This document shows positions 56,035-64,000 of a DNA stretch of 64,000 bases, in pieces (within the stretch, counting starts at the first letter, position 1; the number at the start of each line of letters is the position of its first letter). The position numbers and the translations under genes are program-made. Source of the DNA: an uncultured Pelagibacteraceae bacterium (GTDB lineage: Bacteria > Pseudomonadota > Alphaproteobacteria > Pelagibacterales > Pelagibacteraceae); contig CACNFB010000002.1 in the NCBI GenBank assembly GCA_902619665.1, positions 91,113 through 155,112 of the forward strand, in the 5' to 3' direction. The notes below the pieces were generated by a model. It was given only the letters and a program-made list of their open reading frames with translations, searched no databases and was not told where the DNA came from.

Positions 56035-56643
56035 TTAGTTGTATTTTTTTGATATAATTATCTTTTCAACATCAGTTTCTAGGCCACCACTACATGACAC
56101 GGGGTTTACCTTTTCACTAAGAGCTAGTTCATTGCTTGGACGTAAAGTTATTTCAAGTTTTACCAAGTTTACTAATTCTTCTCTAATATCTTCATCATAT
56201 CTCCAGCTAGGCCATGAACTTGGTGTTGAAAATATAGAGGTTAAATAACTTGTAGCCATAGTATATCTGTAATTACTCAAGTTTTCATTCCTTAATAAAA
56301 AATCTCTTACAGAACTAAAAATATTTCTACATCTAAAAGAATCCGAAAAGTAATTTTCCTCCTTAAGATTTTTACTCATAGGAACAGAAACAATTAAATC
56401 AATTGAGTTTTTAGAATATGAGGTAACTACGTTAGTATAAAATTCAGATTCAGAAATCTCTAAATGATCTTTTATAGAAGGATATGAAGTTTTTAAATCT
56501 GCTTCTAGTCTAAAAATCCCAATATCAAAAACTGTAAGTTGCTGATTTCTTAATAATGTTGTTATATCTTTGGAAAAAACACTTGTTGTTAAAGAGCTTA
56601 ACAAAAAAGCAAAAATTAAAATATTTTTAAGTATTCTAATCAT
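56035..56643 (-). CDS. Secreted protein of unknown function in the pho/pst locus
   Basis: The 202-aa protein starts at the ATG at 56641-56643 and has a signal peptide (hydrophobic stretch ILIFAFLLSSL, likely cleavage near SVFS, residue 24). The mature part is mixed alpha/beta with no known catalytic motif that I recognise. Notable are DIGIFRLEADLKTSY, the two cysteines in FRCRNIF and VSCSGG (possible disulfide) and an Arg/Trp segment PSWRYDEDIREEL. It lies 90 bp after phoR and just before the pstS Pho box, on the same strand. A periplasmic role in phosphate response is inference from position only. Confidence 0.75.
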   Translation of the reverse strand: MIRILKNILIFAFLLSSLTTSVFSKDITTLLRNQQLTVFDIGIFRLEADLKTSYPSIKDHLEISESEFYTNVVTSYSKNSIDLIVSVPMSKNLKEENYFSDSFRCRNIFSSVRDFLLRNENLSNYRYTMATSYLTSIFSTPSSWPSWRYDEDIREELVNLVKLEITLRPSNELALSEKVNPVSCSGGLETDVEKIIISKKYN

Positions 56644-56733
56644 GCTTAAAAATAATAAAAAGACTAACATTAATCAAGTAAAGAAATGTTATAAAAACAT
56701 TCTAAAATTATTATAAATCAATACTTTTTAAAT

Positions 56734-57879
56734 CTAAGTTTTTGTTGGTAAATAAATCTGAACTTCAGTTCCTTTATTTTCCTCACTTAGAATCTCATAA
56801 TGTCCACGATGTTGAGTAACAATATGTTTAACAATAGCTAATCCTAAACCAGTTCCACCAACCTTGTTACTTTGTTCAAGATCTACTCTAAAAAATCTTT
56901 CTGTAATTCTAGAAATATATCTTTGGGGAATACCAACACCTTCATCTTTAATACTGATCATAAAATTTTTTTCTAACAATTTACCAACACTAATTTTGCT
57001 TGATATAAAAATAGACTTGTTTTCATTTGAATACTTAATTGCATTATCTAAAAGATTAGAAAAAACAGTTTGTAATTTTTTTTCATCTCCAATAACAATT
57101 GTTGGATTTGCGAGAGATAAATTAATATTTAATTTCTTTTTTTTTAAAACAATTTCAAAATTACTGATGATTGTTTTGAAAAGATCATTTATATTAACTA
57201 AAGAGTTTGGCCTTATGTGTTCTTCTAATTCAATTCTTGTGAGTATTAGAAGATCATTAATTAAATTTTCCATTCTATTTGATTGATCAGTCATTATTTT
57301 CATAAATTTTTTTTTAGCCTTTTCATCATCAGACGCTGGGCCCTCAATTGTTTCTAATGATCCTTTGATTGCCATTAAAGGTGTTCTTAATTCATGGCTT
57401 ACATTAGCGACAAAATCAGTTTTAAATTTTTGTGCTTTTGTAATTTCAGTAAAATCTTTTAAAAATAACACAACAGAATCTGGTTCAGTAAATAAATGAG
57501 TTGGACCAGGAATAATATAAATTTTATAAAATTGATATGATGGGAGGTCTATTTCAATGTCAATATTTTTTGTTTTATTTTCAACTATAGCTTTTTCAAT
57601 ATTTTCTATTAATTCTGGCTTTCGAATTACAGCAGATATGTTTTTATCAACTAAACTACTTCCAAATCTTTTTAATGCACTTGGATTAGCATATTTAATT
57701 ATATTAAATTTATTTAATGCGAAAAACTGATCTTCAAGCTCGTCTATAATTACTCTTTTTGTTTTTTCCTCTCTTTTATTAACTATTATGGCAGTATTTA
57801 TTGGTTTGTTTTTTTTTTGATTAAGTAAATATAGGAGATAAATTATAACAATTACAAGTAGGATGACTAAATATTCCAT
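56734..57879 (-). CDS. phoR: Phosphate regulon sensor histidine kinase PhoR
   Basis: The 381-aa kinase has a single N-terminal membrane helix (about residues 3-16), a PAS-like domain, the dimerisation helix with FVANVSHELRTPLMAIKGSLETIEG (phospho-His near 168), and an HATPase domain with LLDNAIKYSNENK, DEGVGIP and GGTGLGLAIVKHI. The minimal periplasmic loop is typical of PhoR. It is unlinked from phoB by the pst genes and an unknown gene. There is no clear terminator after it. Confidence 0.94.
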   Translation of the reverse strand: MEYLVILLVIVIIYLLYLLNQKKNKPINTAIIVNKREEKTKRVIIDELEDQFFALNKFNIIKYANPSALKRFGSSLVDKNISAVIRKPELIENIEKAIVENKTKNIDIEIDLPSYQFYKIYIIPGPTHLFTEPDSVVLFLKDFTEITKAQKFKTDFVANVSHELRTPLMAIKGSLETIEGPASDDEKAKKKFMKIMTDQSNRMENLINDLLILTRIELEEHIRPNSLVNINDLFKTIISNFEIVLKKKKLNINLSLANPTIVIGDEKKLQTVFSNLLDNAIKYSNENKSIFISSKISVGKLLEKNFMISIKDEGVGIPQRYISRITERFFRVDLEQSNKVGGTGLGLAIVKHIVTQHRGHYEILSEENKGTEVQIYLPTKT

Positions 57880-57941
57880 AAATTAGATAGTTTAATTTTG
57901 CAATATTACACTTTTTAATGCAAACAAATTGAGAAAAATAA

Positions 57942-58949
57942 CTAATGGTTAGGTGAAATATTGTTAAAAAATATTTTTGCTGTTTCTTCCCAAGTGAATT
58001 TTTTTGCAAATTCAAGACAATCATTTCTATCAACTTTTAAAGCTTTTTGGGCTGAAACTTTAAGATTATTGTCTAAACAATTTATTTTGGATCCTTCAAA
58101 TATATCTTTAGGACCTGGAACAGGATACGCTGCAACAGGTGTTCCACAATTTAAAGCCTCGGTAACCACAATTCCAAATGTATCTGTTTTACTAGGGAAT
58201 ACAAAAACATCGGAGGATGCAAAATGTGATGCTAATTCACCGTTGGTTTTTTCTCCTAAAAAAATATCTTTAGGGAATTCTTTTTTTAATTTTTTTAAAT
58301 CAGGTCCTTTTCCTATTATTATTTTTGTACCTTCTAAATCACATTCTAAAAAAGCTCTTATATTTTTCTCAACTGCAACTCTTCCAACATAAATCCAAAT
58401 TGGTCTTTTGTGGGGTAAATCAATTTTTTTAGGGTTCTTAAATGCTCCGTGATTTCCACCTCTGGTCCAAGTAATCATTTTATTATCATCTATACCTATA
58501 TTAATTAATTCTCTTCTCATAGACTCTGTTGTTACTAAAATTCTCTCAGCCTTATTATGAAAATTTGCTAAAAATTTTTCAGCCCATTTTGCAGGTATAA
58601 TTGGAAAATATAATTTAAGATATTTATCAAACCTTGTATGAAAACTTGTAGTAAACTTTAGATTATTCTTTAAACAATATCTTCTTGCCATAGTTCCTAT
58701 AGGACCTTCAGTAGCGATATGAATTGCATCAGGTTTTATTTTTTTTATCAAACTACCAACTCTTGGCCAAACATTAATAGATAATCTAATTTCATTATAT
58801 TTGGGCATCGGAAAAGTTAAAAATAAGTCTGGAGTGATATATTCTACTAAATGACCCTGTTTTTTTAAAACTTGCCCTGTTTCATGAAGAGTTCTTACTA
58901 CACCATTAACTTGAGGGAAATATGCATCTGTCGCAATTAAGATTTTCAT
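57942..58949 (-). CDS. agt: GT4 glycosyltransferase for glycolipid synthesis (Agt type)
   Basis: The 335-aa GT-B enzyme begins ILIATDAYFPQVNGVVRTLHETG. It has FTTSFHTRFDKYLK, the donor domain IYVGRVAVEKNIRAFLE, and the EX7E region SKTDTFGIVVTEALNCGTPVAA. It lies 3 bp after plcP. In SAR11 and other marine bacteria this gene pair is known to replace phospholipids under phosphate starvation: PlcP frees diacylglycerol and Agt glycosylates it, giving glucosyl or glucuronosyl diacylglycerol. The identity of its sugar donor cannot be read from sequence. Confidence 0.9.
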   Translation of the reverse strand: MKILIATDAYFPQVNGVVRTLHETGQVLKKQGHLVEYITPDLFLTFPMPKYNEIRLSINVWPRVGSLIKKIKPDAIHIATEGPIGTMARRYCLKNNLKFTTSFHTRFDKYLKLYFPIIPAKWAEKFLANFHNKAERILVTTESMRRELINIGIDDNKMITWTRGGNHGAFKNPKKIDLPHKRPIWIYVGRVAVEKNIRAFLECDLEGTKIIIGKGPDLKKLKKEFPKDIFLGEKTNGELASHFASSDVFVFPSKTDTFGIVVTEALNCGTPVAAYPVPGPKDIFEGSKINCLDNNLKVSAQKALKVDRNDCLEFAKKFTWEETAKIFFNNISPNH

Positions 58950-58952
58950 TTT

Positions 58953-59774
58953 TTAAGATGCTTTTTTAAGATTTTTTGTTTTTAAAGTTTGTGAAATTTC
59001 CTCATTATTGAAATATTTATCTCTTATTTTATCCCAATAAATAATTTCGAATTTTCCATTGTAATTTTCTACTAATGCGGTGCATGACTCAACCCAATCA
59101 CCACAATTAAGATAATTTATTCCATTAAACTCTTGATCTTCCGCATGATGAATATGACCACAAATTATTCCATCATATTTTTTGTTTTTTGCATAATCTG
59201 AAAGTGTTTTTTCATATTCACCAATATATTTTACTGCATTTTTAACTTTATATTTTAAGAATTTAGCAAGTGACCAGTAATCTTTGCCTCTTAATTTTCT
59301 AAAGAAATTTATAACCACATTAATTCTTAGTAATAAATTATAAGCAACAGATCCAATTTTAGATAACCATTTAGCGTGTTTCATTACCCCGTCCCACGCA
59401 TCACCATGTACAATTAAATATTTTTTTCCTAAATTAGTTTCGTGAACAATTCTATTTAACATGTGTATGTCACCAAAATTCATAGGAATAAATTTTCTAA
59501 ATAATTCATCATGATTGCCTACTATGTAGAAAACTTTAGTACCATGTCTTGCTTTTCTTAATATTTTTTGAATTACGTCATTATGTTCTTGAGGCCAATA
59601 AAAATTTTTTTGCATCGCCCAAACATCAACAATATCTCCAACAAGATAAAGATTTTCTGATCTAGAGTTTTTAAAAAATTCTAAAATCTTACTTGCCTGA
59701 CACCCCTTTGTTCCAAGATGTAAATCTGAAATAAATATACTTCTATACTTTAATAAAGGTGATTTATTTGTCAT
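58953..59774 (-). CDS. plcP: PlcP-type phospholipase C, metallophosphoesterase
   Basis: The 273-aa calcineurin-like phosphoesterase has the di-metal motifs in order: FISDLHLG, VGDIVDVW, GNHDELFR, VHGDAWD and GHIHHAED, plus NCGDWVESC near the end. It resembles UDP-diacylglucosamine hydrolases (LpxH), but the pairing with agt points to PlcP, which hydrolyses phosphatidyl lipids to diacylglycerol. The ATG at 59772-59774 is chosen; a GTG nine codons upstream is possible. A Pho-box-like site sits 65 bp upstream. Confidence 0.9.
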   Translation of the reverse strand: MTNKSPLLKYRSIFISDLHLGTKGCQASKILEFFKNSRSENLYLVGDIVDVWAMQKNFYWPQEHNDVIQKILRKARHGTKVFYIVGNHDELFRKFIPMNFGDIHMLNRIVHETNLGKKYLIVHGDAWDGVMKHAKWLSKIGSVAYNLLLRINVVINFFRKLRGKDYWSLAKFLKYKVKNAVKYIGEYEKTLSDYAKNKKYDGIICGHIHHAEDQEFNGINYLNCGDWVESCTALVENYNGKFEIIYWDKIRDKYFNNEEISQTLKTKNLKKAS

Positions 59775-59838
59775 ATAAACTTGTTTTATTTTTTGATTCA
59801 CTTATAAGTAGAAACATAATTATCTTGTACATAATAAT

Positions 59839-59856
59839 GTTACAGAATTATTAAAT
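59839..59856 (-). promoter_or_regulatory. Pho-box-like site upstream of plcP-agt
   Basis: On the minus strand ATTTAAT (59850-59856), spacer AATT, CTGTAAC (59839-59845) has the same 11-bp period and spacer as the pstS box and a similar distance to its ATG (65 against 71 bp). It ends one base from the divergent diacylglycerol kinase start. The proximal repeat is good and the distal one weak. Confidence 0.6.
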
Positions 59857-59857
59857 T

Positions 59858-60748
59858 ATGAAATTTTGTTTGATATATAATAAAAAATCTGCCGGTGGAA
59901 GAAAGACTAATTTTATTAAGAAGATTGTTTATGAAATTCGAAAACAATACCAGGTTGATTTTTTTGAGACAAAAAGTGAGAACCAAGCATCAGAAATAAT
60001 AAAAAATATCCCAAAAAATCAATATAACAGATTATTATTAGCTGGTGGAGATGGGTCAGTTTCATTTGCTATTAACGAACTTATAAAAAATAATTTTAAT
60101 TTTAATAAAGATTTTGCAATTGGATATATTCCAGCAGGAACAGCTAACATTCTACAAGCTGAATTGGGTATGTCTAAAAACATTAAACAAATTGCAAAAA
60201 CATTAACCTCAAATAATTTTAATAAATCTAATTTAATGAAAATAAATGAAAAACATTTTGTTTTGATGGCAGGATTAGGATGGGATGCTCAAATAGTTCA
60301 ATCAATTAATTCCTCGATTAAAAAAATAATGGGAAAATTAATATTTGGTATTAAAGGTTTACAAAAATTTTTATTTATGAAGAATAATAAAATCAAGATA
60401 TTTATCGATAATGAAACTATTTATGCAGATTGGGTTCTATGTACAAATAGCAAATATTATGCAGGTCATCATTCAATAGCAAAAACAAATATCTTTGATG
60501 ATAAAGTTGTTACATACATCTTTGAAAACTTAAATCGATTAAAATTATTATATTACATATATTTAGTAGCTATTTATGGTAATTTAGAAAAATCAAAATC
60601 AGTGATTACAAAATATGATGATAATATTAAATTTGAAGGTATGAATAGTAAAATACCAGTGCAAATTGATGGTGACAATTTTGGTAATTTCAAAGAAGTT
60701 TTAATTTCAAAATCAGAAAAAAAAATAAATATATTAAAGTCTGCTTAA
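59858..60748 (+). CDS. Diacylglycerol/sphingosine kinase family lipid kinase
   Basis: The 296-aa LCB5/YegS-type kinase has IYNKKSAGGR at the start, the nucleotide motif LLLAGGDGSVSFAINEL (residues about 60-76), GYIPAGTANILQAELGM and AGLGWDAQIV. It likely phosphorylates diacylglycerol to phosphatidate, which would return PlcP's product to phospholipid synthesis. It is divergent from plcP with 83 bp between the starts. There is no Shine-Dalgarno, and the Pho-box-like repeat sits right at the start codon. It is convergent with manC 2 bp away. Confidence 0.88.
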   Translation: MKFCLIYNKKSAGGRKTNFIKKIVYEIRKQYQVDFFETKSENQASEIIKNIPKNQYNRLLLAGGDGSVSFAINELIKNNFNFNKDFAIGYIPAGTANILQAELGMSKNIKQIAKTLTSNNFNKSNLMKINEKHFVLMAGLGWDAQIVQSINSSIKKIMGKLIFGIKGLQKFLFMKNNKIKIFIDNETIYADWVLCTNSKYYAGHHSIAKTNIFDDKVVTYIFENLNRLKLLYYIYLVAIYGNLEKSKSVITKYDDNIKFEGMNSKIPVQIDGDNFGNFKEVLISKSEKKINILKSA

Positions 60749-60750
60749 TA

Positions 60751-61953
60751 CTATTTTACCCTACCATATACATCCTGATATCTAACAATATCTGTTTCTT
60801 TAAGGATTGAGCCTATTTGTGCTTCAATAATTTTTACCGGTTTTTTAAATGGATTTTCAATTCTATGAACAGCTCCTAATGGAATATAAATAGTTTCACC
60901 AGGTTTCTTTAAGAATTTACTTTTATTTAGAGTAATTCTTGGAATTCCATGAGTAACTACCCAATGTTCTGATCTATGAAAATGTTTTTGAAGACTTAAA
61001 ATGCCTTTAGGTTTAACAAATAATTCTTTAATTAAGAATTCTTTGCCTTTAAATAAGTTTGTGTAGCTGCCCCATGGTCTATGAAATACGTTTTTCTTTT
61101 TAAAGTATTTATTTTTAATCTTTCCATACATTTTGCAGATTTCTTTCCAGCTCCCTAGATCTGACCATGAAATATCAAGCTTGATCGCATTAATATTTTT
61201 AGTTTTTTCTAGTATTGCATAATCAAAAGATTTTGCTGTAGTTTTAGAAAACGATTGTTTATTTAAATAATACACATTGCTTTTATATTTAGCTTTTATT
61301 ACAGCTTTTTTACAGTTTCGAAAAATATTAGGCTGATATTTCTTAAAATTATTAATAATTGAGTCTTTTCTCAAAAAAAACATCCCAGAGTTCCAGTATC
61401 CTTTTTGTCTAATTATTTGTTTTGCTCTCGATGTTTTAGGTTTTTCAATAAATTTGGTGACTTTATTAATACTCTTTTTTTTCTTAGTAATGAAATATCC
61501 ATACTCACTAGATGGACTTGTTGGCTTTATGCCAAATATAAATATATTTTTTTCATCTAAATTTGACTTATTTTTATTAATAGCTGTAATTAATTTGTTA
61601 GGCTTTTCAATTAAATGATCTGCAGTAAAATACATTAATGGCTGATTATACGGTACATCTTTAATTAATGCTGATGCTAAAATTGCTGGAGCAGTATTTT
61701 TTTTTGCTGGTTCTAAAATAATTTTATATTTTGTAATTCTGCTTTTCTTTAAAGCTTTTTTTACATCCTTAATATACTTTGAATTAGTGCTTATAATTGG
61801 ATAATCAAAAACTTTACTTTTAACTCTTTCAAAAGTTTTATTAATTAAAGTCCAGCCTCCAAAATCTATGAATTGTTTTGCTTGATGATTAGATTTTTTG
61901 GGCCAAAGTCTAGTACCTGCCCCACCGCATAAAATAACCGGTCTAATTTTCAT
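60751..61953 (-). CDS. manC: Mannose-1-phosphate guanylyltransferase / mannose-6-phosphate isomerase
   Basis: This bifunctional AlgA/ManC-type enzyme makes GDP-mannose. The 400-aa protein has the nucleotidyltransferase start ILCGGAGTRLWPKK, ADH in YFTADHLIEKP, FIEKP and YWNSGMFFLR. A C-terminal cupin isomerase domain carries HRPWGSYT, HFHRSEHWVV and PLGAVHRIENP. It is shorter than the usual 470 residues because of compact loops, but both domains are present. The start overlaps the ilvD stop by one base. Confidence 0.93.
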   Translation of the reverse strand: MKIRPVILCGGAGTRLWPKKSNHQAKQFIDFGGWTLINKTFERVKSKVFDYPIISTNSKYIKDVKKALKKSRITKYKIILEPAKKNTAPAILASALIKDVPYNQPLMYFTADHLIEKPNKLITAINKNKSNLDEKNIFIFGIKPTSPSSEYGYFITKKKKSINKVTKFIEKPKTSRAKQIIRQKGYWNSGMFFLRKDSIINNFKKYQPNIFRNCKKAVIKAKYKSNVYYLNKQSFSKTTAKSFDYAILEKTKNINAIKLDISWSDLGSWKEICKMYGKIKNKYFKKKNVFHRPWGSYTNLFKGKEFLIKELFVKPKGILSLQKHFHRSEHWVVTHGIPRITLNKSKFLKKPGETIYIPLGAVHRIENPFKKPVKIIEAQIGSILKETDIVRYQDVYGRVK

Positions 61954-63668
61954 TAAATATCAGCGTATACTTTAACCTCGTTTTTACCACCAGGATGTGT
62001 TGGTGCTCCTAAATATGCTGGACCAACAGTTTGTGCATACTTCCAAAGAGTTCCATTACCAAAGTTAATCTTTTTAGGTCTCCATTTTTTACGTCTTTTT
62101 TGCAATTCTTTTTTAGACAATCTAACATTGATAGTTCCTTTTTTAGCATCAATGTCTATTACGTCTCCGTTTCTAAGTAATGCAATTGGTCCTCCAACAG
62201 ATGCTTCTGGACCAACGTGACCAATACAAAAACCCCTTGTTGCACCTGAAAATCTACCATCAGTAATAAGTGCTACCTTCTCCCCTTTTCCTTGGCCGTA
62301 AATTGCACCAGTTGTCTGTAACATTTCTCTCATACCAGGACCACCTTTTGGACCTTCGTATCTAATAATAATTATGTCTCCGTCTTTATATTTTTTATTC
62401 TTAACAGCTTTATAAGCAGACTCTTCAGTATCAAAACATCTTGCTCTTCCTGTAAATTGTAATTTTTTTAATCCTGCAACTTTCACAATTGCTCCTTCTG
62501 GTGCAAGATTTCCTTTTAAACCTACGACACCTCCATCATTAGAAAGTGGATTGTTATATTTTCTCATAACTTTTTGTTTTGGATTAAACTTGATATTTTT
62601 AAGATTTTGTCTCATAGTTTTTCCTGTAACAGTCATACAGTCACCATGGATATATCCACCGTCTAACAATGTTCTTAATAACATTGGTACACCACCTGCT
62701 AGCCACATATCTTTTGCAACATATCTTCCACCTGGTTTTAAATCTGCAAGATAAGGAGTTCTTTTAAAAATTTTAGCAACATCCATTAAATCAAATTTAA
62801 TTCCTATTTCATTTGCTATTGCTGGTAAATGTAATGCAGCATTTGTTGAGCCTCCAGTTGCTGCAACAATTGTTGCTGCATTTTCTAATGCTTTTCTTGT
62901 AACAATATCTCTTGGTCTAATATTTTTTGCTAATAAATTCATCACAGCTTTTCCACTTTGTAATGCAAATTTATCTCTTTGTTCGTAGGGTGCTGGGGTT
63001 CCAGCTGAATAAGGTAATGCTAATCCCATCGCCTCTGAGACACATGCCATAGTGTTTGCTGTAAATTGACCTCCACAAGCACCTGCACTTGGACAAGCTT
63101 TTAATTCTAATTTTCTTAAAGCATGTGCATTCATTTGTCCTGAAGAATATTTTCCTACACCTTCAAAAACATCTACTACAGTTACATCTTTACCGTTAAA
63201 TCTTCCAGGAAGTATAGAGCCTCCATAAATAAATACACTTGGTACATTTAATCTAACCATTGCCATCATCAAACCGGGTAAAGACTTATCACAACCTGCA
63301 ACACCAACTAGGGCATCGTAACAATGACCTCTTACAGTGAGCTCAGTTGAATCCGCAATTACATCTCTTGAAACTAATGAAGATTTCATTCCTTCATGTC
63401 CCATTGCAATACCATCAGTAACTGTGATTGTACAAAATTCTCTTGGTGTTCCTCCAGATGATTTAACACCTTTTTTAACTGATTGAGCTTGTCTCATTAA
63501 AGCAATGTTACAAGGTGCAGCTTCATTCCATGTTGAAACTACTCCTACAAAAGGTTTTGCAACATCTTTTTCTGTCAGTTTCATAGCATAATAAAAAGAT
63601 CTTTGAGGTGCCTTATCTGGACCTAGCGAAGTATGTCTACTTGGTAATTTTTTCTTATTAAATTTCAT
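61953..63668 (-). CDS. ilvD: Dihydroxy-acid dehydratase
   Basis: IlvD catalyses the third step of branched-chain amino acid synthesis, giving 2-keto-isovalerate and 2-keto-methylvalerate. The 571-aa Fe-S enzyme has the family motifs [22 protein letters not shown] (cluster Cys), [17 protein letters not shown] (cluster Cys) and [17 protein letters not shown]. The ATG overlaps the valS stop (TAATG). Confidence 0.96.
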   Translation of the reverse strand: MKFNKKKLPSRHTSLGPDKAPQRSFYYAMKLTEKDVAKPFVGVVSTWNEAAPCNIALMRQAQSVKKGVKSSGGTPREFCTITVTDGIAMGHEGMKSSLVSRDVIADSTELTVRGHCYDALVGVAGCDKSLPGLMMAMVRLNVPSVFIYGGSILPGRFNGKDVTVVDVFEGVGKYSSGQMNAHALRKLELKACPSAGACGGQFTANTMACVSEAMGLALPYSAGTPAPYEQRDKFALQSGKAVMNLLAKNIRPRDIVTRKALENAATIVAATGGSTNAALHLPAIANEIGIKFDLMDVAKIFKRTPYLADLKPGGRYVAKDMWLAGGVPMLLRTLLDGGYIHGDCMTVTGKTMRQNLKNIKFNPKQKVMRKYNNPLSNDGGVVGLKGNLAPEGAIVKVAGLKKLQFTGRARCFDTEESAYKAVKNKKYKDGDIIIIRYEGPKGGPGMREMLQTTGAIYGQGKGEKVALITDGRFSGATRGFCIGHVGPEASVGGPIALLRNGDVIDIDAKKGTINVRLSKKELQKRRKKWRPKKINFGNGTLWKYAQTVGPAYLGAPTHPGGKNEVKVYADI

Positions 63669-64000
63669 TACAAACCTTTAACTGTGATTGATATTTTATC
63701 AATATTTTTCTGTAATTCATTATAGTTATTTTTCTCTTGATCAACAATATTTTTTGGTGCCCTGTCGACAAAACTTTTGTTTGATAATCTTTTTGATATT
63801 ACATCTAATTCTGCCTCGTATTTGCTCTGTCTTTTAAGTAAATTCTCTTTAATTAATGATAGATCAACTGACTGGTCAAAGTAAATTTTAAATATATCAC
63901 CTGCAATTACAAGATTTGCAGATGGTTTGTTTTTTTCACTATCAAAGAAGTTATTAATTCTACCTAATCTTTTTAGTACAATTTCGTTTTTAATAATAAA
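63668..64000 (-). CDS. valS: Valyl-tRNA synthetase, C-terminal end (5' part outside window)
   Basis: The last 110 codons of a larger frame entering from the right edge show the ValS C-terminal arm: [65 protein letters not shown] and a coiled coil ending [10 protein letters not shown]. These are characteristic of the ValS coiled-coil tRNA-binding domain. The stop overlaps the ilvD start. Confidence 0.93.
   Translation of the reverse strand, partial: FIIKNEIVLKRLGRINNFFDSEKNKPSANLVIAGDIFKIYFDQSVDLSLIKENLLKRQSKYEAELDVISKRLSNKSFVDRAPKNIVDQEKNNYNELQKNIDKISITVKGL

Noticed and set aside
56685-56701. Hairpin AATGTT/AACATT after phoR as a terminator
   Set aside because: It is a six-pair AT-rich stem with no proper T-run; such stems are expected by chance at this base composition.
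57880-57941. Pho box before phoR (GTGTAAT on minus at 57905-57911)
   Set aside because: There is only one recognisable heptamer; the positions 11 bp either side do not match, and it is only 26 bp from the start.

Overview
The window is a very AT-rich, densely packed bacterial chromosome segment that reads as a free-living, genome-streamlined marine alphaproteobacterium of the SAR11 clade (Pelagibacterales, Pelagibacter-like). The reasons are low GC, gaps of a few bases or start/stop overlaps between most genes, no mobile elements, an alphaproteobacterial gene order (dgt-argS-(SPOR slot)-nagZ-scpA-scpB-tatABC-serS; sdhE-recG; NDUFS4-type complex I accessory protein), and a PlcP/glycosyltransferase lipid-remodelling pair typical of marine heterotrophs. 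The species cannot be named from sequence alone.

Layout. 1-5.0 kb (minus): a gene string led by tRNA-Pro, then an NDUFS4-like protein, an SbmA/BacA-type transporter, glpX, recJ, tRNA-Glu, a GIY-YIG protein and a glycosyltransferase cut by the window edge. 5.1-7.3 kb (plus): zinc-ribbon membrane protein, nhaA, glutathione peroxidase. 7.3-15.6 kb (minus): a metallo-beta-lactamase-fold hydrolase, tatD, metG, holB, tmk, a PBP5-type DD-carboxypeptidase, a degenerate RlpA, an MltB-type lytic transglycosylase and a RarD-like transporter. 15.7-19.8 kb: tRNA-Ser, sdhE, recG, a DUF502 protein, a possible 25-aa membrane micropeptide, an M48 protease and tRNA-Lys. 19.8-25 kb (minus): tgt, peptidyl-prolyl isomerase, coaD, gyrA, ssb; then uvrA and a PuuD-like membrane protein on plus. 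28.5-39.3 kb (minus): secF, secD, yajC, serS, tatCBA, scpB, scpA, nagZ, a SPOR-less small membrane protein, argS, dgt. 39.3-40.4 kb (plus): erpA-like gene and xth.

40.4-60.7 kb is the most coherent accessory-type region. It starts with a zinc uptake module (znuA divergent from znuC-znuB-zur, with two overlapping Zur-like palindromes between them) and an arsenic module (ArsC-type reductase and aquaglyceroporin, flanked by a small membrane protein and a NUDIX protein). A phosphate block follows: ppx, ppk, sixA-like, phoB, phoU, pstB, pstA, pstC, pstS, an unknown secreted protein, phoR. It ends with a membrane-lipid remodelling set (glycosyltransferase Agt, phospholipase PlcP, diacylglycerol kinase). 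Matching Pho-box-like direct repeats precede pstS and plcP. Phosphate sensing, uptake, polyphosphate turnover, arsenate detoxification and replacement of phospholipid by glycolipid therefore lie side by side. The window closes with manC/algA, ilvD and the 3' end of valS.

The best candidates for undescribed biology are: (1) the secreted 202-aa protein between phoR and pstS; (2) a structured, non-coding 45.63-45.81 kb segment with mutually exclusive hairpins next to a highly charged 69-aa protein; (3) a tRNA-guanine transglycosylase in which all four zinc ligands are replaced; (4) two protein genes that begin 2-3 nt after a tRNA CCA end; (5) a probable 25-aa membrane micropeptide. No stretch longer than 300 bases lacks a gene. 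The longest gap is 45,630-45,808.
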